Source of the DNA: Streptomyces hyaluromycini
GTDB taxonomy: Bacteria > Actinomycetota > Actinomycetes > Streptomycetales > Streptomycetaceae
Length of the DNA: 64,000 nucleotides
Assembly: GCF_002217755.1 (NCBI RefSeq)
Contig: NZ_BCFL01000021.1
Span: forward strand, 124,001 to 188,000
Direction: 5' to 3'
The notes below the pieces were generated by a model. The model made no database searches. It saw nothing but the letters and a program-made list of their open reading frames with translations, and was not told where the DNA came from. Below are positions 30,789-39,682 of the stretch, one piece after another (the stretch's first letter is position 1; every line of letters begins with the position of its first letter). The translations under genes were made by a program, and so were the position numbers.

Positions 30789-33062
30789 TCAGTTCGCTGC
30801 GGGGACCTGCGTCTTCAACAGCAGCGGCAGGCGGGTCGTCCGCGGCTTCGGCAGGGACTCGGCCACCGCCTTCGCCAGGGCCTGGTCCACTCCGTGGACC
30901 ACCGACAGGTGGCGCTCCGCCCGGCTGAACGCCGTGTACACCCAGGGGCGGCTCAGGGACTGGACCGCGTCCCCGGGCAGCACCACGACCGCCGCCGGCC
31001 AGCGGCTCCCCGCCGCCTGGTGGGCGGTCAGGGCCCAGCCGTGGCGGACGGACTGCTCCACCCGCTCCTTCGGCACGACCACCGGCGCACCCGCGCACGA
31101 CAGGTGCAGCCCGTCGGCGTCGGCCTTCACCACCTGGCCGGGCACCGTACGGCCCGGCGCGGGGGAGTAGGCGATCCGGTCACCGGGGTCGAAGCCGCCG
31201 AAGCGGCCGGGGCCCGGATTGAGCCGTTCCTTGAGGGCGGCGTTGAGGGCGCGGGTGCCGGCCGCTCCACCGTGGCCCGGGGTGATCACCACCGTCTGCT
31301 CGGCGGGGACGCCGATCGCGCGCGGAACGGAGTCGGCGACCAGCTGCACCGTCCGGTGCACCGCCTCGCCCGCGTCCCGCACCGGCACGATCACGACCTC
31401 CTTGCCGGGCGCCTCGACCTGGGTGAGCTCGCCGACGCCGATCCCGGAGACCAGTTCGCCGAGCGGGCCGGGGTCGGGCGTGCGGGAGGCGATCTGCGGG
31501 CACACGCGGGCCGCCAGCAGGTCGGCGAAGACCCGCCCGGGACCCGCGGACCACAGCATCGCCGGATCCCCGCTCAGCACCAGCCGGGCCCCGTCGGGCA
31601 GCGCCTCCACGAGGATGGCCGCGCCCTCCACGTCCAGCTGGGGCGCGTCCAGCACGATGAGCAGGTCGAGATCCAGGGCGCCGTCCGCGTCCCGGCCGGG
31701 GCCCGTGACGCCGGCGAGCAGGTCGGCGACGGTGCCGACGGCTCCTTCGCCGCTCGTGAGGCGCCGGCTGCCGTCGGGGGTGTGGGCGGCCGCGAAGGCG
31801 CGCAGTCCGGCCGCGCGGGCGGCGGTCAGCAGGGCCGCGGGTTCGGCGCGGGCCGCCTCGCCGCCCGTGTGCAGCACCAGGCCGTGCCCGGCGACGGCAC
31901 GCGCCAGCTCGGCCGCGCCGCCGGCGGCCGCCGCGGCGGCCGCCTCCCAGAGCTCCGAGGCGTCCTTGGCCAGCGAGTTGACGAGCCGGGCCAGCCCGTC
32001 GGCGAGGCTCTCCTCGGCCAGCGCGTACCGCTCCAGGCCGACCAGGACCCGGACCGGCCGCTCCTCCTCGTCGTCCTCGGGCTCCGGGGCGCCTGGATCC
32101 AGGGCGTCCTGGAAGACCAGCGCCTCGCCCTCCGCCAGCGCGCCCTGCACGGCCTCCTCCGGGTCCGGCACCGCCCGCTGGGCGAGCGCGGCCGTGAGCG
32201 CCGGCATCTCCAGCGCGGTGTGCCCGGCCACGGCGGCCTGCTCCAGGAGCCAGCCGGTCACCGCCCGGCCGCGCCGCTCGTCGTCCGGACCGCACTCCGC
32301 GCCGAGCAGCGCCCGCGCGAACCCGTCGGCCTGGTCCGGCCGTACGCCGGTGACCCGGAGCAGCTGCCAGGGGTCCTCCCGCAGCAGCGTGTCCGCGCCC
32401 TCGCCGAGAGCGGCGGCGACCTGGGGGGCGAGCGACTCGGGCGCCCCGCCGTCGGTCAGCACCCCGCGTACCGCCGTGACCGCCTCCGCGGCGGGCGCGG
32501 CGGGCATGGCCGGTGCGGCGGTGGCGGGCGCCGACTCGGGCCTGCGGACCGGCTCGGGCGCCGGGGCCCGGCGCGTGGCCGGCTCGGGGTCCGCGAACAC
32601 GGTGGCCGCAGGCTTGTCCCCGCTCTCCACCGCCCGGATCGCCGCGAGCAGATCCGCGGCCGTCCCGCTGAGCTTGGTCCCGCTCTCGATGGGCCCCTTC
32701 TTCTCGGCCTTCCGCTGCGCGATCCGCTCCCGCTCGACCCGCTGAGCAGCCAACTCGGCCGCGGCCTCGGACAACTGAGCCGCGCTGTCGCCCCCGGCGG
32801 CCTCGCCGCTCCCCGCGTCCGGCACGGCACTTCCCGATCCGCCCGCGCCCGCCGCACCGGTGGCGCCGACCGCGCCGGATCCGGTGGCCCCCGCGTCGTC
32901 GTCGCCGTCCGCTCCACCGGTCCCGGGCGCGCCGGTCCCCGCAGTCGTCGTGCCGCCCGCTGTGGCCGTGTCGGCGGTGGGGTCGCCGGCTTCCGCCGTC
33001 CCCCCGGCCGTCGTGTCCTCGTCGGCCTCGGGCTTGGCGCCCAGCCCCGGCTCCGTGCTCAC
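30789..33062 (-). CDS. RecD-like helicase protein with degenerate ATP-binding motifs
   Basis: A 757-residue protein. The N-terminal ~200 residues are low-complexity Gly/Ala/Thr/Asp. Helix-hairpin-helix-like and RecD2-type N-terminal regions follow (~195-390), then two RecA-like domains. The expected Walker A (G-G-P-G-T-G-K-T) is replaced near residues 397-408 by H-T-G-G-E-A-A-R-A-E-P-A. The Walker B position reads I-V-L-D-A-P-Q-L-D (469-477). The UvrD-C-like end retains A-L-T-A-H-Q-A-A-G-S and Y-T-A-F-S-R-A-E-R-H-L. It therefore looks like a RecD2 relative that has lost ATPase chemistry. GTG 33062 overlaps the aldo-keto reductase stop by 4 bp. Confidence 0.8.
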   Translation of the reverse strand: MSTEPGLGAKPEADEDTTAGGTAEAGDPTADTATAGGTTTAGTGAPGTGGADGDDDAGATGSGAVGATGAAGAGGSGSAVPDAGSGEAAGGDSAAQLSEAAAELAAQRVERERIAQRKAEKKGPIESGTKLSGTAADLLAAIRAVESGDKPAATVFADPEPATRRAPAPEPVRRPESAPATAAPAMPAAPAAEAVTAVRGVLTDGGAPESLAPQVAAALGEGADTLLREDPWQLLRVTGVRPDQADGFARALLGAECGPDDERRGRAVTGWLLEQAAVAGHTALEMPALTAALAQRAVPDPEEAVQGALAEGEALVFQDALDPGAPEPEDDEEERPVRVLVGLERYALAEESLADGLARLVNSLAKDASELWEAAAAAAAGGAAELARAVAGHGLVLHTGGEAARAEPAALLTAARAAGLRAFAAAHTPDGSRRLTSGEGAVGTVADLLAGVTGPGRDADGALDLDLLIVLDAPQLDVEGAAILVEALPDGARLVLSGDPAMLWSAGPGRVFADLLAARVCPQIASRTPDPGPLGELVSGIGVGELTQVEAPGKEVVIVPVRDAGEAVHRTVQLVADSVPRAIGVPAEQTVVITPGHGGAAGTRALNAALKERLNPGPGRFGGFDPGDRIAYSPAPGRTVPGQVVKADADGLHLSCAGAPVVVPKERVEQSVRHGWALTAHQAAGSRWPAAVVVLPGDAVQSLSRPWVYTAFSRAERHLSVVHGVDQALAKAVAESLPKPRTTRLPLLLKTQVPAAN

Positions 33063-34042
33063 AGCGTGCTCCAGTCGTGATCGGGATAGCGGTGCACGGG
33101 CGCCGACACGTCGTCGAGCGCCCGGCAGATCTCGTCAGGAAGAGTAAGCGCCTCCACTGACAATGCCCCCGCGAGCTGCTGCGCGTTGCGCGCGCCGACG
33201 ATCGGCGCGGCCACGCCCGGCCGGTCCCGCACCCATGCGAGCGCCACCTGGAGCGGGGTGACCGCGAGCCCGTCCGCCGCCGTCTGCACCGCGTCCACGA
33301 TCCGGGTCGCGGTGTCGTCGAGGTACGGCTCGACGAACAGCGCCAGATGCTCCGAGGCACCGCGCGAGTCCGAGGGGGTGGAGTGCCGGTACTTCGCGGT
33401 CAGCACGCCCCGGCCCAGCGGGGAGGACGGCAGCAGGCCGATGCCCAGGTCGAGGGCGGCGGGCAGCACCTCGCGCTCGATGCCCCGCTGGAGCAGCGAG
33501 TACTCCAGCTGCGTGCTGGCCAGCCGGGTGCGCGTGCCCGGCGCCGCGAGCTGCCAGGTCGCCGCCTTCGCCAGCTGCCAGCCGCAGAAGTTGGAGACCC
33601 CGGCGTACCGGGCCCGGCCGGTGCTGACCGCCAGGTCGAGGGCCTGGAGGGTCTCCTCCAGCGGGGTGTCCGGGTCGTAGGCGTGCACGTGCCAGACGTC
33701 GACGTAGTCGGTGCCGAGGCGGGCCAGCGAGGCGTCCAGCGCGGCGAGCAGATGGCCGCGCGAGCCGTTGAAACGCCGGTCCGGGTCGGGGACGCTGCCC
33801 GCCTTGGTCGAGATGACCAGGTCCCGGCGCGGCACCAGCCCTTCTATGAGCTGCCCGAGCAGGTACTCGGCCTCTCCGTCGCCGTACACGTCCGCGGTGT
33901 CGACAAGGGTCCCGCCGGCTTCCCAGAACGCCTTCAGCATGTCCGCGGCGTCGTGCTCGTCGACGTCCCGGCCCCAGGTGAGGGTGCCGAGTCCGATCCG
34001 GGACACGCGCAGGCCGGTGCGGCCGAGATGCCTCTGCTCCAT
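33059..34042 (-). CDS. Aldo/keto reductase
   Basis: A 327-residue TIM-barrel NADPH-dependent reductase with the catalytic tetrad pattern: D-T-A-D-V-Y near residue 49 (Asp/Tyr), S-T-K-A-G near 78 (Lys) and W-H-V-H near 113 (His). The cofactor-binding segment is V-G-A-R-N-A-Q-Q-L near 291. The ATG has TAATCT as a likely -10 about 12 nt upstream and no ribosome-binding site, suggesting leaderless expression. It heads an operon with the RecD-like gene, joined by a 4-bp overlap. Confidence 0.92.
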   Translation of the reverse strand: MEQRHLGRTGLRVSRIGLGTLTWGRDVDEHDAADMLKAFWEAGGTLVDTADVYGDGEAEYLLGQLIEGLVPRRDLVISTKAGSVPDPDRRFNGSRGHLLAALDASLARLGTDYVDVWHVHAYDPDTPLEETLQALDLAVSTGRARYAGVSNFCGWQLAKAATWQLAAPGTRTRLASTQLEYSLLQRGIEREVLPAALDLGIGLLPSSPLGRGVLTAKYRHSTPSDSRGASEHLALFVEPYLDDTATRIVDAVQTAADGLAVTPLQVALAWVRDRPGVAAPIVGARNAQQLAGALSVEALTLPDEICRALDDVSAPVHRYPDHDWSTL

Positions 34043-34154
34043 GCCGCGAGATTACTGGCCAGAGCTGGTGCGTTGGGTTGCCTGTGGATAACCGATTTCC
34101 ATGGCAGAAGGGGTGGGACGGGTAACTTCGCTGTGGGCTTTCGGCCGTCGGCAG

Positions 34155-34209
34155 GCTGCGGGCCGGTGGGGGCTGAGCGCGCAGTTCCCCGCGCCCCTTT
34201 CGGGGCGCC
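34155..34209. repeat. Dispersed intergenic repeat, type A, copy 2
   Basis: CTGCGGGCCGGTGGGGGCTG followed by CGCGCAGTTCCCCGCGCCCC and TTTCGGGGCGCC. The core is nearly identical to 1385-1440. It is located between divergent aldo-keto reductase and F420 oxidoreductase genes. Confidence 0.7.
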
Positions 34210-34237
34210 TCACGCTAAGGTCTTCGCAACAGCGACG

Positions 34238-34251
34238 TTACTGATCGGTAA
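34238..34251. promoter_or_regulatory. Candidate operator upstream of the F420 oxidoreductase
   Basis: TTACTGATCGGTAA is a 14-bp near-palindrome (one mismatched pair) located 12-25 bp before the ATG, where a bound repressor would block initiation. It resembles TetR-type sites, but no adjacent regulator gene is present. Confidence 0.45.
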
Positions 34252-34262
34252 GGGGAACGGCC

Positions 34263-35318
34263 ATGCAGCTCGGGATCAACCTCGGCTACTGGGGCGCCGG
34301 GATGGACGGGGACAATCTGGCCGTGGCGCAGGAGGCCGAGCGGCTCGGGTACGCCGTGTGCTGGGCCGCCGAGGCCTACGGCTCCGACGCCGCCACCGTG
34401 CTCAGCTGGGTCGCCGCCCAGACCGAGCGCATCGACGTCGGCTCGGCCATCTTCCAGATCCCCGCCCGGCAGCCGGCCATGACCGCGATGACCGCCGCGA
34501 CCCTCGACTCCCTCTCCGGCGGCCGCTTCCGGCTCGGCCTCGGCGTCTCCGGACCGCAGGTCTCCGAGGGCTGGTACGGCGTCAAGTTCGACAAGCCGCT
34601 CTCCCGCACCCGCGAGTACGTGGAGATCGTGCGGCGGGCGATGAGCCGGGAACGGCTGTCGTACGAGGGCGAGCACTGGACGCTGCCGCTGCCGGGCGGC
34701 CCCGGCAAGCCGATCAAGCTGACCGTGCACCCGGAGCGCGAGCACATCCCGGTCTACATCGCGGCCATCGGCCCGAAGAACCTGGAGCAGACCGGCGAGA
34801 TCGCCGACGGCGCGCTGCTGATCTTCCCCTCCGCCGAGCACCTGGAGGAGACGGCCGTCCGGTATCTGCGCGCGGGACGGGAGAAGGCCGGCAAGACCCT
34901 CGACGGGTTCGACATCTGCCCGACGCTGCCGCTCGCCGTCGGCGACGACAAGGACGTGGCCTCGCTCGCCGACACCTTCCGGCCCTACACCGCGCTGTAC
35001 GTCGGCGGCATGGGCAGCCGCAAGCAGAACTTCTACAACCAGCTCGCCCAGCGGATGGGCTACGAGCGGGAGGCCGCCGAGATCCAGGACAAGTACCTGT
35101 CCGGGGACAAGAACGGGGCCGCGGCCGCCGTACCGCAGGAGCTGATCGACCAGACCACGCTGCTCGGTTCCGTGGACCGGATCGCCGACCGGATGAAGGC
35201 CTACGCGGCCGCCGGGGTCACCACGCTCTCCCTCGCGCCCGCCGGCTTCGCCCTGGACGAGCGGCTCGCCTCGCTGCGGGCCGGCGCCGAGGCCCTGGAG
35301 CGCGCCGGGCTCGCGTGA
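34263..35318 (+). CDS. LLM class F420-dependent oxidoreductase
   Basis: A 351-residue luciferase-like monooxygenase-fold protein. Landmarks are the N-terminal L-G-I-N-L-G-Y-W-G, S-A-I-F-Q-I-P-A-R-Q-P near residue 61, and S-G-G-R-F-R-L-G-L-G-V-S-G near 82-94. These fit the F420-dependent branch common in actinobacteria. The substrate is unknown. AAGGGGAA lies about 7 nt before the ATG. It is monocistronic, with a hairpin at 35344-35384 downstream. Confidence 0.9.
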   Translation: MQLGINLGYWGAGMDGDNLAVAQEAERLGYAVCWAAEAYGSDAATVLSWVAAQTERIDVGSAIFQIPARQPAMTAMTAATLDSLSGGRFRLGLGVSGPQVSEGWYGVKFDKPLSRTREYVEIVRRAMSRERLSYEGEHWTLPLPGGPGKPIKLTVHPEREHIPVYIAAIGPKNLEQTGEIADGALLIFPSAEHLEETAVRYLRAGREKAGKTLDGFDICPTLPLAVGDDKDVASLADTFRPYTALYVGGMGSRKQNFYNQLAQRMGYEREAAEIQDKYLSGDKNGAAAAVPQELIDQTTLLGSVDRIADRMKAYAAAGVTTLSLAPAGFALDERLASLRAGAEALERAGLA

Positions 35319-35343
35319 ACACCTGAGAGGTGAGAGAAGTCCG

Positions 35344-35384
35344 CGGCCGTGGTGGGGGCTCGGGGGTCTTCCCCGCCACGGCCG
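35344..35384 (+). terminator. Hairpin terminator after the F420 oxidoreductase
   Basis: CGGCCGTGGTGGGG pairs with CCCCGCCACGGCCG (one mismatch) around a GC-rich 13-nt loop, 26 bp after the stop. Confidence 0.7.
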
Positions 35385-35546
35385 TCACGCAGAACAACGC
35401 GCCGGTGCCCGCGCGGTTACGCCCCCGGTGTGACCCCGGTCCTCCTCCTTTCGGCCGAGTTCGCCCGGACACCTGTTGCAGCCACTCCGATGCGGCATTT
35501 GACTCGTTCTTTACGGGTTTGGTGAGCCTCCGGAGAGGTGCCCACG

Positions 35547-36335
35547 ATGCTTTCGGCCAGGAGTCTGTTCCAGGAGATCCTCGACAACGACGAGTCCTTC
35601 CGGCTCTTCTGCTCCATCGCGGCCGGCGGGGAGTCCCAGGGCGGCTGGGAGAACGCGCGGATCGCCGCGCTGGTACCGCGGAGCGAACGCGACCTCGCCC
35701 CCAAGATCACCCGCCATGGCGCCGACGAGGACAAGCACGGGCGCATCTTCCACGCCCTGCTGAGGAAGCGCGGGCTGACGCCCGTTCCGGTGCCGGCCGA
35801 CACCGACTACACGATGATCCTGGAACGGCACGGCATCGGGCTCGCCCACGACCGGCTCCGGGCCGACCGGCCGCTCACCGTGCCGGACATCATCACCTAC
35901 CTCGCCCACAGCCGGGTCACCGAGCAGCGCGCCTCCGAGCAGATGGAGCTGCTGCGCCGGTACTTCGCCGACCACCAGGACGTGGGCCGCGCGGTGCGCG
36001 TGATCTCCGGCGACGAGGACAACCACCTCGCCTACTGCCACGAGGAACTGCTGAGCTTCGCCGCCGCCGGGCACGGCCGCACCATCCAGCGGACCCTCCG
36101 CGCCTGCGCCCTCGCCGAGATCCGCATCCACCGGGACGTCAGCCTCGCCGTCATGGCCCGCATGGGCCGCATCCTCGGCTGGCGGAGGACCAGGTCCGCG
36201 CTCCTCGCGTGCGGCATCCACGCGGTCTACGCCTACGAGCGCGCCGCCGGCTGGCGCCGCATGGTCTCGCTGCGGATGCCGGAGCGCAGGAACGCCCTGG
36301 GCGGGCCCCCGACACCCGCACCCGAGTTCGCCTGA
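35547..36335 (+). CDS. Ferritin-like domain-containing protein
   Basis: A 262-residue helical protein with diiron-type residues spaced through a four-helix bundle: E-D-K-H-G-R-I-F near residue 63, T-E-Q-R-A-S-E-Q-M-E near 128, and a final E-D-N-H-L-A-Y-C-H-E-E near 158, i.e. two E-x-x-H motifs. It may be an oxidase or iron-handling protein of the DUF455-like ferritin group; no pathway is evident. ATG 35547 is preferred because GGAGAGG lies 8 nt upstream; GTG 35538 is too close to it. Confidence 0.78.
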   Translation: MLSARSLFQEILDNDESFRLFCSIAAGGESQGGWENARIAALVPRSERDLAPKITRHGADEDKHGRIFHALLRKRGLTPVPVPADTDYTMILERHGIGLAHDRLRADRPLTVPDIITYLAHSRVTEQRASEQMELLRRYFADHQDVGRAVRVISGDEDNHLAYCHEELLSFAAAGHGRTIQRTLRACALAEIRIHRDVSLAVMARMGRILGWRRTRSALLACGIHAVYAYERAAGWRRMVSLRMPERRNALGGPPTPAPEFA

Positions 36336-36365
36336 GTCCGGGCCGGACCGCCCCGCGGAGACCGC

Positions 36366-37370
36366 TCACATCCACCCGCGGCGCTTGAACATCCGGTACA
36401 GCATCAGCTCCAGGCAGGCCATGAACAGGATCACCGCCGGATACGACCAGATCCAGTGCAGCTCGGGCATGTGGTCGAAGTTCATGCCGTAGATCCCCGC
36501 GATCAACGTGGGGACGGCGGCCATGGCCGCCCACGCGGAGATCTTCCGCATGTCGTCGTTCTGCCGCACGCTCATCTGCGCGAGGTGGGCGCCGAGGACG
36601 TCCGACACCAGCCGGTCCAGCGCCTCCACGTTCTCGTTCACCCGCATCAGATGGTCGTTGACGTCCCGGAAGAACGGGCGGGCCGACTCCTGCACGAAGG
36701 GCACCGCCATACCGCTGCCGTACGGGCCCACCCCCGCCAGCTTGGTCATCGGCAGGGCCAGCGGCACCGTCGCCCGGCGGAACTCCAGGATCTGCCGCTT
36801 GAAGGTGTAGATCCGCGAAGCGGTGTGCCGGGACCCGCCGCCGCTCGGCGAGAACACCTCCGCCTCCAGCTCCTCCAGGTCGTTCTGCAGCTCGGTCGCG
36901 ACCTCCAGGTAGTGGTCCACGACCGCGTCGGAGATCGAGTACAGCACCCCCGTCGGCCCGTGCTTCAGCATCTCGTGCCGCTCCTCCAGATGCCGCCGGA
37001 TGTCGCCGAGCGGCGAGGGCGTCCCGTGGCGCACGGTGACCACGAAGGAGTCCCCGATGAAGATCATCAGCTCGCCGGAGGTCACCGTGTCGCTCTTCGG
37101 CTCGTACGTCACCGGCTTCAGGACGACGAACAGGGAGTCGTCGTACACCTCCAGCTTGGGCCGCTGGTGAGCCGTGAGGGCGTCCTCGACGGCCAGCGGA
37201 TGCAGCCCGAACTCGTCGGTGACCAGGTCGAACTCGCGTTCCGTCGGCTCGTACAGGCCGATCCACAGAAAGCTGTCGCCACGCGCGCGTGCCTCCGCGA
37301 GGGCGTCGGAGAAGTCCTGCGGCGTCTCCGTCCGCTCCCCGTCCCGGTAGATGGCGCAATCGACGATCAC
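36366..37370 (-). CDS. corA: CorA family magnesium/cobalt transporter
   Basis: A 334-residue protein with a cytoplasmic alpha/beta funnel domain, long stalk helices (N-E-N-V-E-A-L-D-R-L-V-S-D) and two C-terminal membrane helices, the first ending in the selectivity motif Y-G-M-N-F near residue 297. It forms pentameric divalent-cation channels. The GTG at 37370 begins the family-typical I-V-D-C-A-I-Y-R-D-G; the open frame extends 12 codons to GTG 37406 without a ribosome-binding site at either. It is divergent from the histidine phosphatase gene. Confidence 0.9.
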   Translation of the reverse strand: MIVDCAIYRDGERTETPQDFSDALAEARARGDSFLWIGLYEPTEREFDLVTDEFGLHPLAVEDALTAHQRPKLEVYDDSLFVVLKPVTYEPKSDTVTSGELMIFIGDSFVVTVRHGTPSPLGDIRRHLEERHEMLKHGPTGVLYSISDAVVDHYLEVATELQNDLEELEAEVFSPSGGGSRHTASRIYTFKRQILEFRRATVPLALPMTKLAGVGPYGSGMAVPFVQESARPFFRDVNDHLMRVNENVEALDRLVSDVLGAHLAQMSVRQNDDMRKISAWAAMAAVPTLIAGIYGMNFDHMPELHWIWSYPAVILFMACLELMLYRMFKRRGWM

Positions 37371-37432
37371 GGAGCGTATTCTCCCGTCGCCCGCCCGGCT
37401 GTGCACTTCGGCGTGCGCCTACCCTGGGCCGC

Positions 37433-38119
37433 ATGCCCACGCTGATCCTCGTAAGGCACGGACGGTCCACCGCCAACACCTCCGGTGTGCTCGCCGGCTG
37501 GACGCCGGGCGTCGCCCTCGACGAACGCGGGGCCGCCCAGGCCGCCGCGCTGCCCGGCCGGCTCGCCGGGCTGCCCATCTCCGAGATCGTCACCAGCCCG
37601 CTGCAACGCTGCCAGGAGACGCTCCGCCCGCTGCTCGACGCCCGCCCCGGGCTCACCGCGCACACCGACGAGCGGATCGGGGAGGCCCACTACGGCGACT
37701 GGTCCGGCCGCAAGCTCGCCGAGCTCAGGGACGAGCCGCTGATGGAGGTCGTCCAGGCCCATCCGTCGGCGGCGGCGTTCCCCGGCGGCGAGTCCATGCG
37801 GGCCATGCAGACCCGCGCCGCCGAGGCGGTCCGTGAGTGGAACGCGCGCGTGGAGCGCGACCACGGCTCGGACGCCGTCTATCTCATGTGCTCGCACGGT
37901 GACATCATCAAGTCCCTGGTCGCGGACGCGCTCGGGCTGCATCTCGACCTCTTCCAGCGGATCTCCGTCGAACCGTGTTCGATCACCGCGATCCGCTACA
38001 CCCGCCTCAGGCCGTTTCTCGTTCGTCTCGGGGACACCGGGGATTTCGCCTCGCTCGCCCCCCGCGAGGAACCTCCCGGGGAAGACGCCGCGGTCGGTGG
38101 CGGCGCCGGCGCGCCGTGA
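37433..38119 (+). CDS. Histidine phosphatase family protein (MSMEG_4193-type)
   Basis: A 228-residue phosphoglycerate-mutase-like phosphatase. The catalytic L-V-R-H-G-R-S-T-A-N is at residues 6-15, a second Arg is in S-P-L-Q-R-C near 55, and the second His is in C-S-H-G-D near 152. It is conserved beside DUF3090 and the mycothiol ligase in actinobacteria, but the substrate is unknown. A TACCCT -10-like sequence 11-16 nt before ATG suggests a leaderless transcript. Confidence 0.88.
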   Translation: MPTLILVRHGRSTANTSGVLAGWTPGVALDERGAAQAAALPGRLAGLPISEIVTSPLQRCQETLRPLLDARPGLTAHTDERIGEAHYGDWSGRKLAELRDEPLMEVVQAHPSAAAFPGGESMRAMQTRAAEAVREWNARVERDHGSDAVYLMCSHGDIIKSLVADALGLHLDLFQRISVEPCSITAIRYTRLRPFLVRLGDTGDFASLAPREEPPGEDAAVGGGAGAP

Positions 38120-38220
38120 TCGTCAGCCGCAGTAGGGTGAAGCGATCCACGTAAGCGACCCCACCGGTCGTGTCGCCGACCCCCAATGCCATGCACTCTC
38201 GATTCCCATGGAGACAGGAC

Positions 38221-38811
38221 GTGTCCCGTCAGGTGTTCCTCTACGATCCGCCGGACCGCTTCGTCGCGGGCACGGTCGGGATGCCCGGACGCCGTACGTT
38301 CTTCCTCCAGGCCACGGCCGGCCCCCGGACGACCAGCGTGGCCCTGGAGAAGACCCAGGTCGCCGCACTCGCCGAACGCATGGACGAACTCCTCGACGAG
38401 GTCGTACGCCGCAGCGGCGGCAACGCCTCCGTCCCCGCCGTCGCACCCAACGAGATCGCCGACAGCGCCCCGCTGGACACCCCCATCGAGGAGGAGTTCC
38501 GCGTCGGCACCATGGCACTCGCCTGGGACGGCGAGGAAGAGCGCATGATCGTCGAGGCGCAGGCCCTCGTGGAGCTGGACGCCGACTCCGAGGAGGACCT
38601 CGCCGAGGCCGAGGAGCGGCTCCTCCAGGACGAGGAGAACGGGCCCCCGATGCTGCGGGTCCGGCTGACCGGCGCGCAGGCCAGGGCCTTCTGCAAGCGC
38701 GCCCTCGACGTCGTCAACGCCGGGCGGCCGCCGTGCCCGCTGTGCAGCCTCCCGCTCGACCCGGAAGGACACGTATGTCCGCGCCAGAACGGATACCGCC
38801 GCGGAGCGTGA
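38221..38811 (+). CDS. DUF3090 family protein
   Basis: A 196-residue protein. It starts S-R-Q-V-F-L-Y-D-P-P-D-R-F-V-A-G, the DUF3090 signature, and ends with a zinc-finger-like C-P-L-C-S-L-P...G-H-V-C-P. Its function is unknown. It is conserved in the phosphatase-DUF3090-SCO1664 operon near mshC. GTG 38221 is preceded by GGAGACAGGA. The next gene starts inside its last 37 bp, so the pair is translationally coupled. Confidence 0.88.
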   Translation: MSRQVFLYDPPDRFVAGTVGMPGRRTFFLQATAGPRTTSVALEKTQVAALAERMDELLDEVVRRSGGNASVPAVAPNEIADSAPLDTPIEEEFRVGTMALAWDGEEERMIVEAQALVELDADSEEDLAEAEERLLQDEENGPPMLRVRLTGAQARAFCKRALDVVNAGRPPCPLCSLPLDPEGHVCPRQNGYRRGA

Positions 38812-39590
38812 CCGCCGCCGAGCTGCTCGCCCACGGTGAGCTGAAGGTACGCGGCCGCATCCGTGACGCCTCCAACGCGGCGCTGTTCTGCACGGTCGCG
38901 CACGACGGCGAGGAGGCGTCCTGCGTCTACAAGCCGGTCGCCGGGGAGCGCCCGCTGTGGGACTTCCCCGACGGCACCCTCGCGCAGCGCGAGGTGGCCG
39001 CCTACGAGGTCTCCGCGGCCACCGGCTGGGACCTGGTCCCGCCCACCGTGCTGCGCGACGGGCCGTACGGCGAGGGCATGGTCCAGCTGTGGATCGACGT
39101 CGACCCCGAGGGCAGCGAACTGCTCGCCCTGGTGGACGCGGAGGAGCCCGAGCCCGGCTGGAAGGCCATCGGCTTCGCCGAGGTCGGCGAGGGCAGGACC
39201 GCGCTGCTGGTGCACGCCGACGACGAACGGCTGCGCCGGCTCGCCGTCCTCGACGCCGTCATCAACAACGCCGACCGCAAGGGCGGCCACCTGCTGCCCA
39301 CCGCCGACGGCCGGCTCTACGGCATCGACCACGGCGTCACCTTCAACGTCGACAACAAGCTGCGCACCCTGCTGTGGGGCTGGGCCGGGGAGGACCTCAC
39401 CGGCGAGGCCGTCGAGGTCCTCACGGGGCTGCACGAGGCCCTCGGCGGGCCGCTGGGGACCCGGCTGGCCGAACTGATCACCGCGGCCGAGCTGGACGCC
39501 ACCCGCGCGCGTGTCGAGACATTGCTCACCGCCGGCAAGCACCCGGAACCCAGCGGCGAGTGGCCGGCCATCCCCTGGCCGCCCGTATAG
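38775..39590 (+). CDS. SCO1664 family protein (PI3/4-kinase-like fold)
   Basis: A 271-residue protein of the SCO1664 family. It contains kinase-like segments: [13 protein letters not shown] near residue 49, and N-N-A-D-R-K-G-G-H followed by Y-G-I-D-H-G-V-T-F near 160-185, matching catalytic-loop and metal-binding (D-H-G) motifs of phosphatidylinositol-kinase-like enzymes. The substrate is unknown. GGAAGGA lies 5-10 nt before ATG 38775. Confidence 0.88.
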   Translation: MSAPERIPPRSVTAAELLAHGELKVRGRIRDASNAALFCTVAHDGEEASCVYKPVAGERPLWDFPDGTLAQREVAAYEVSAATGWDLVPPTVLRDGPYGEGMVQLWIDVDPEGSELLALVDAEEPEPGWKAIGFAEVGEGRTALLVHADDERLRRLAVLDAVINNADRKGGHLLPTADGRLYGIDHGVTFNVDNKLRTLLWGWAGEDLTGEAVEVLTGLHEALGGPLGTRLAELITAAELDATRARVETLLTAGKHPEPSGEWPAIPWPPV

Positions 39591-39682
39591 GGCCTGGCAG
39601 CACACTCCGGGCCCGAGATCAAGAGCGCCTTCCCGGCCGTCCGGTTCGTATACCGAACTCGGGTCCGGTTACGCTCATGTAC

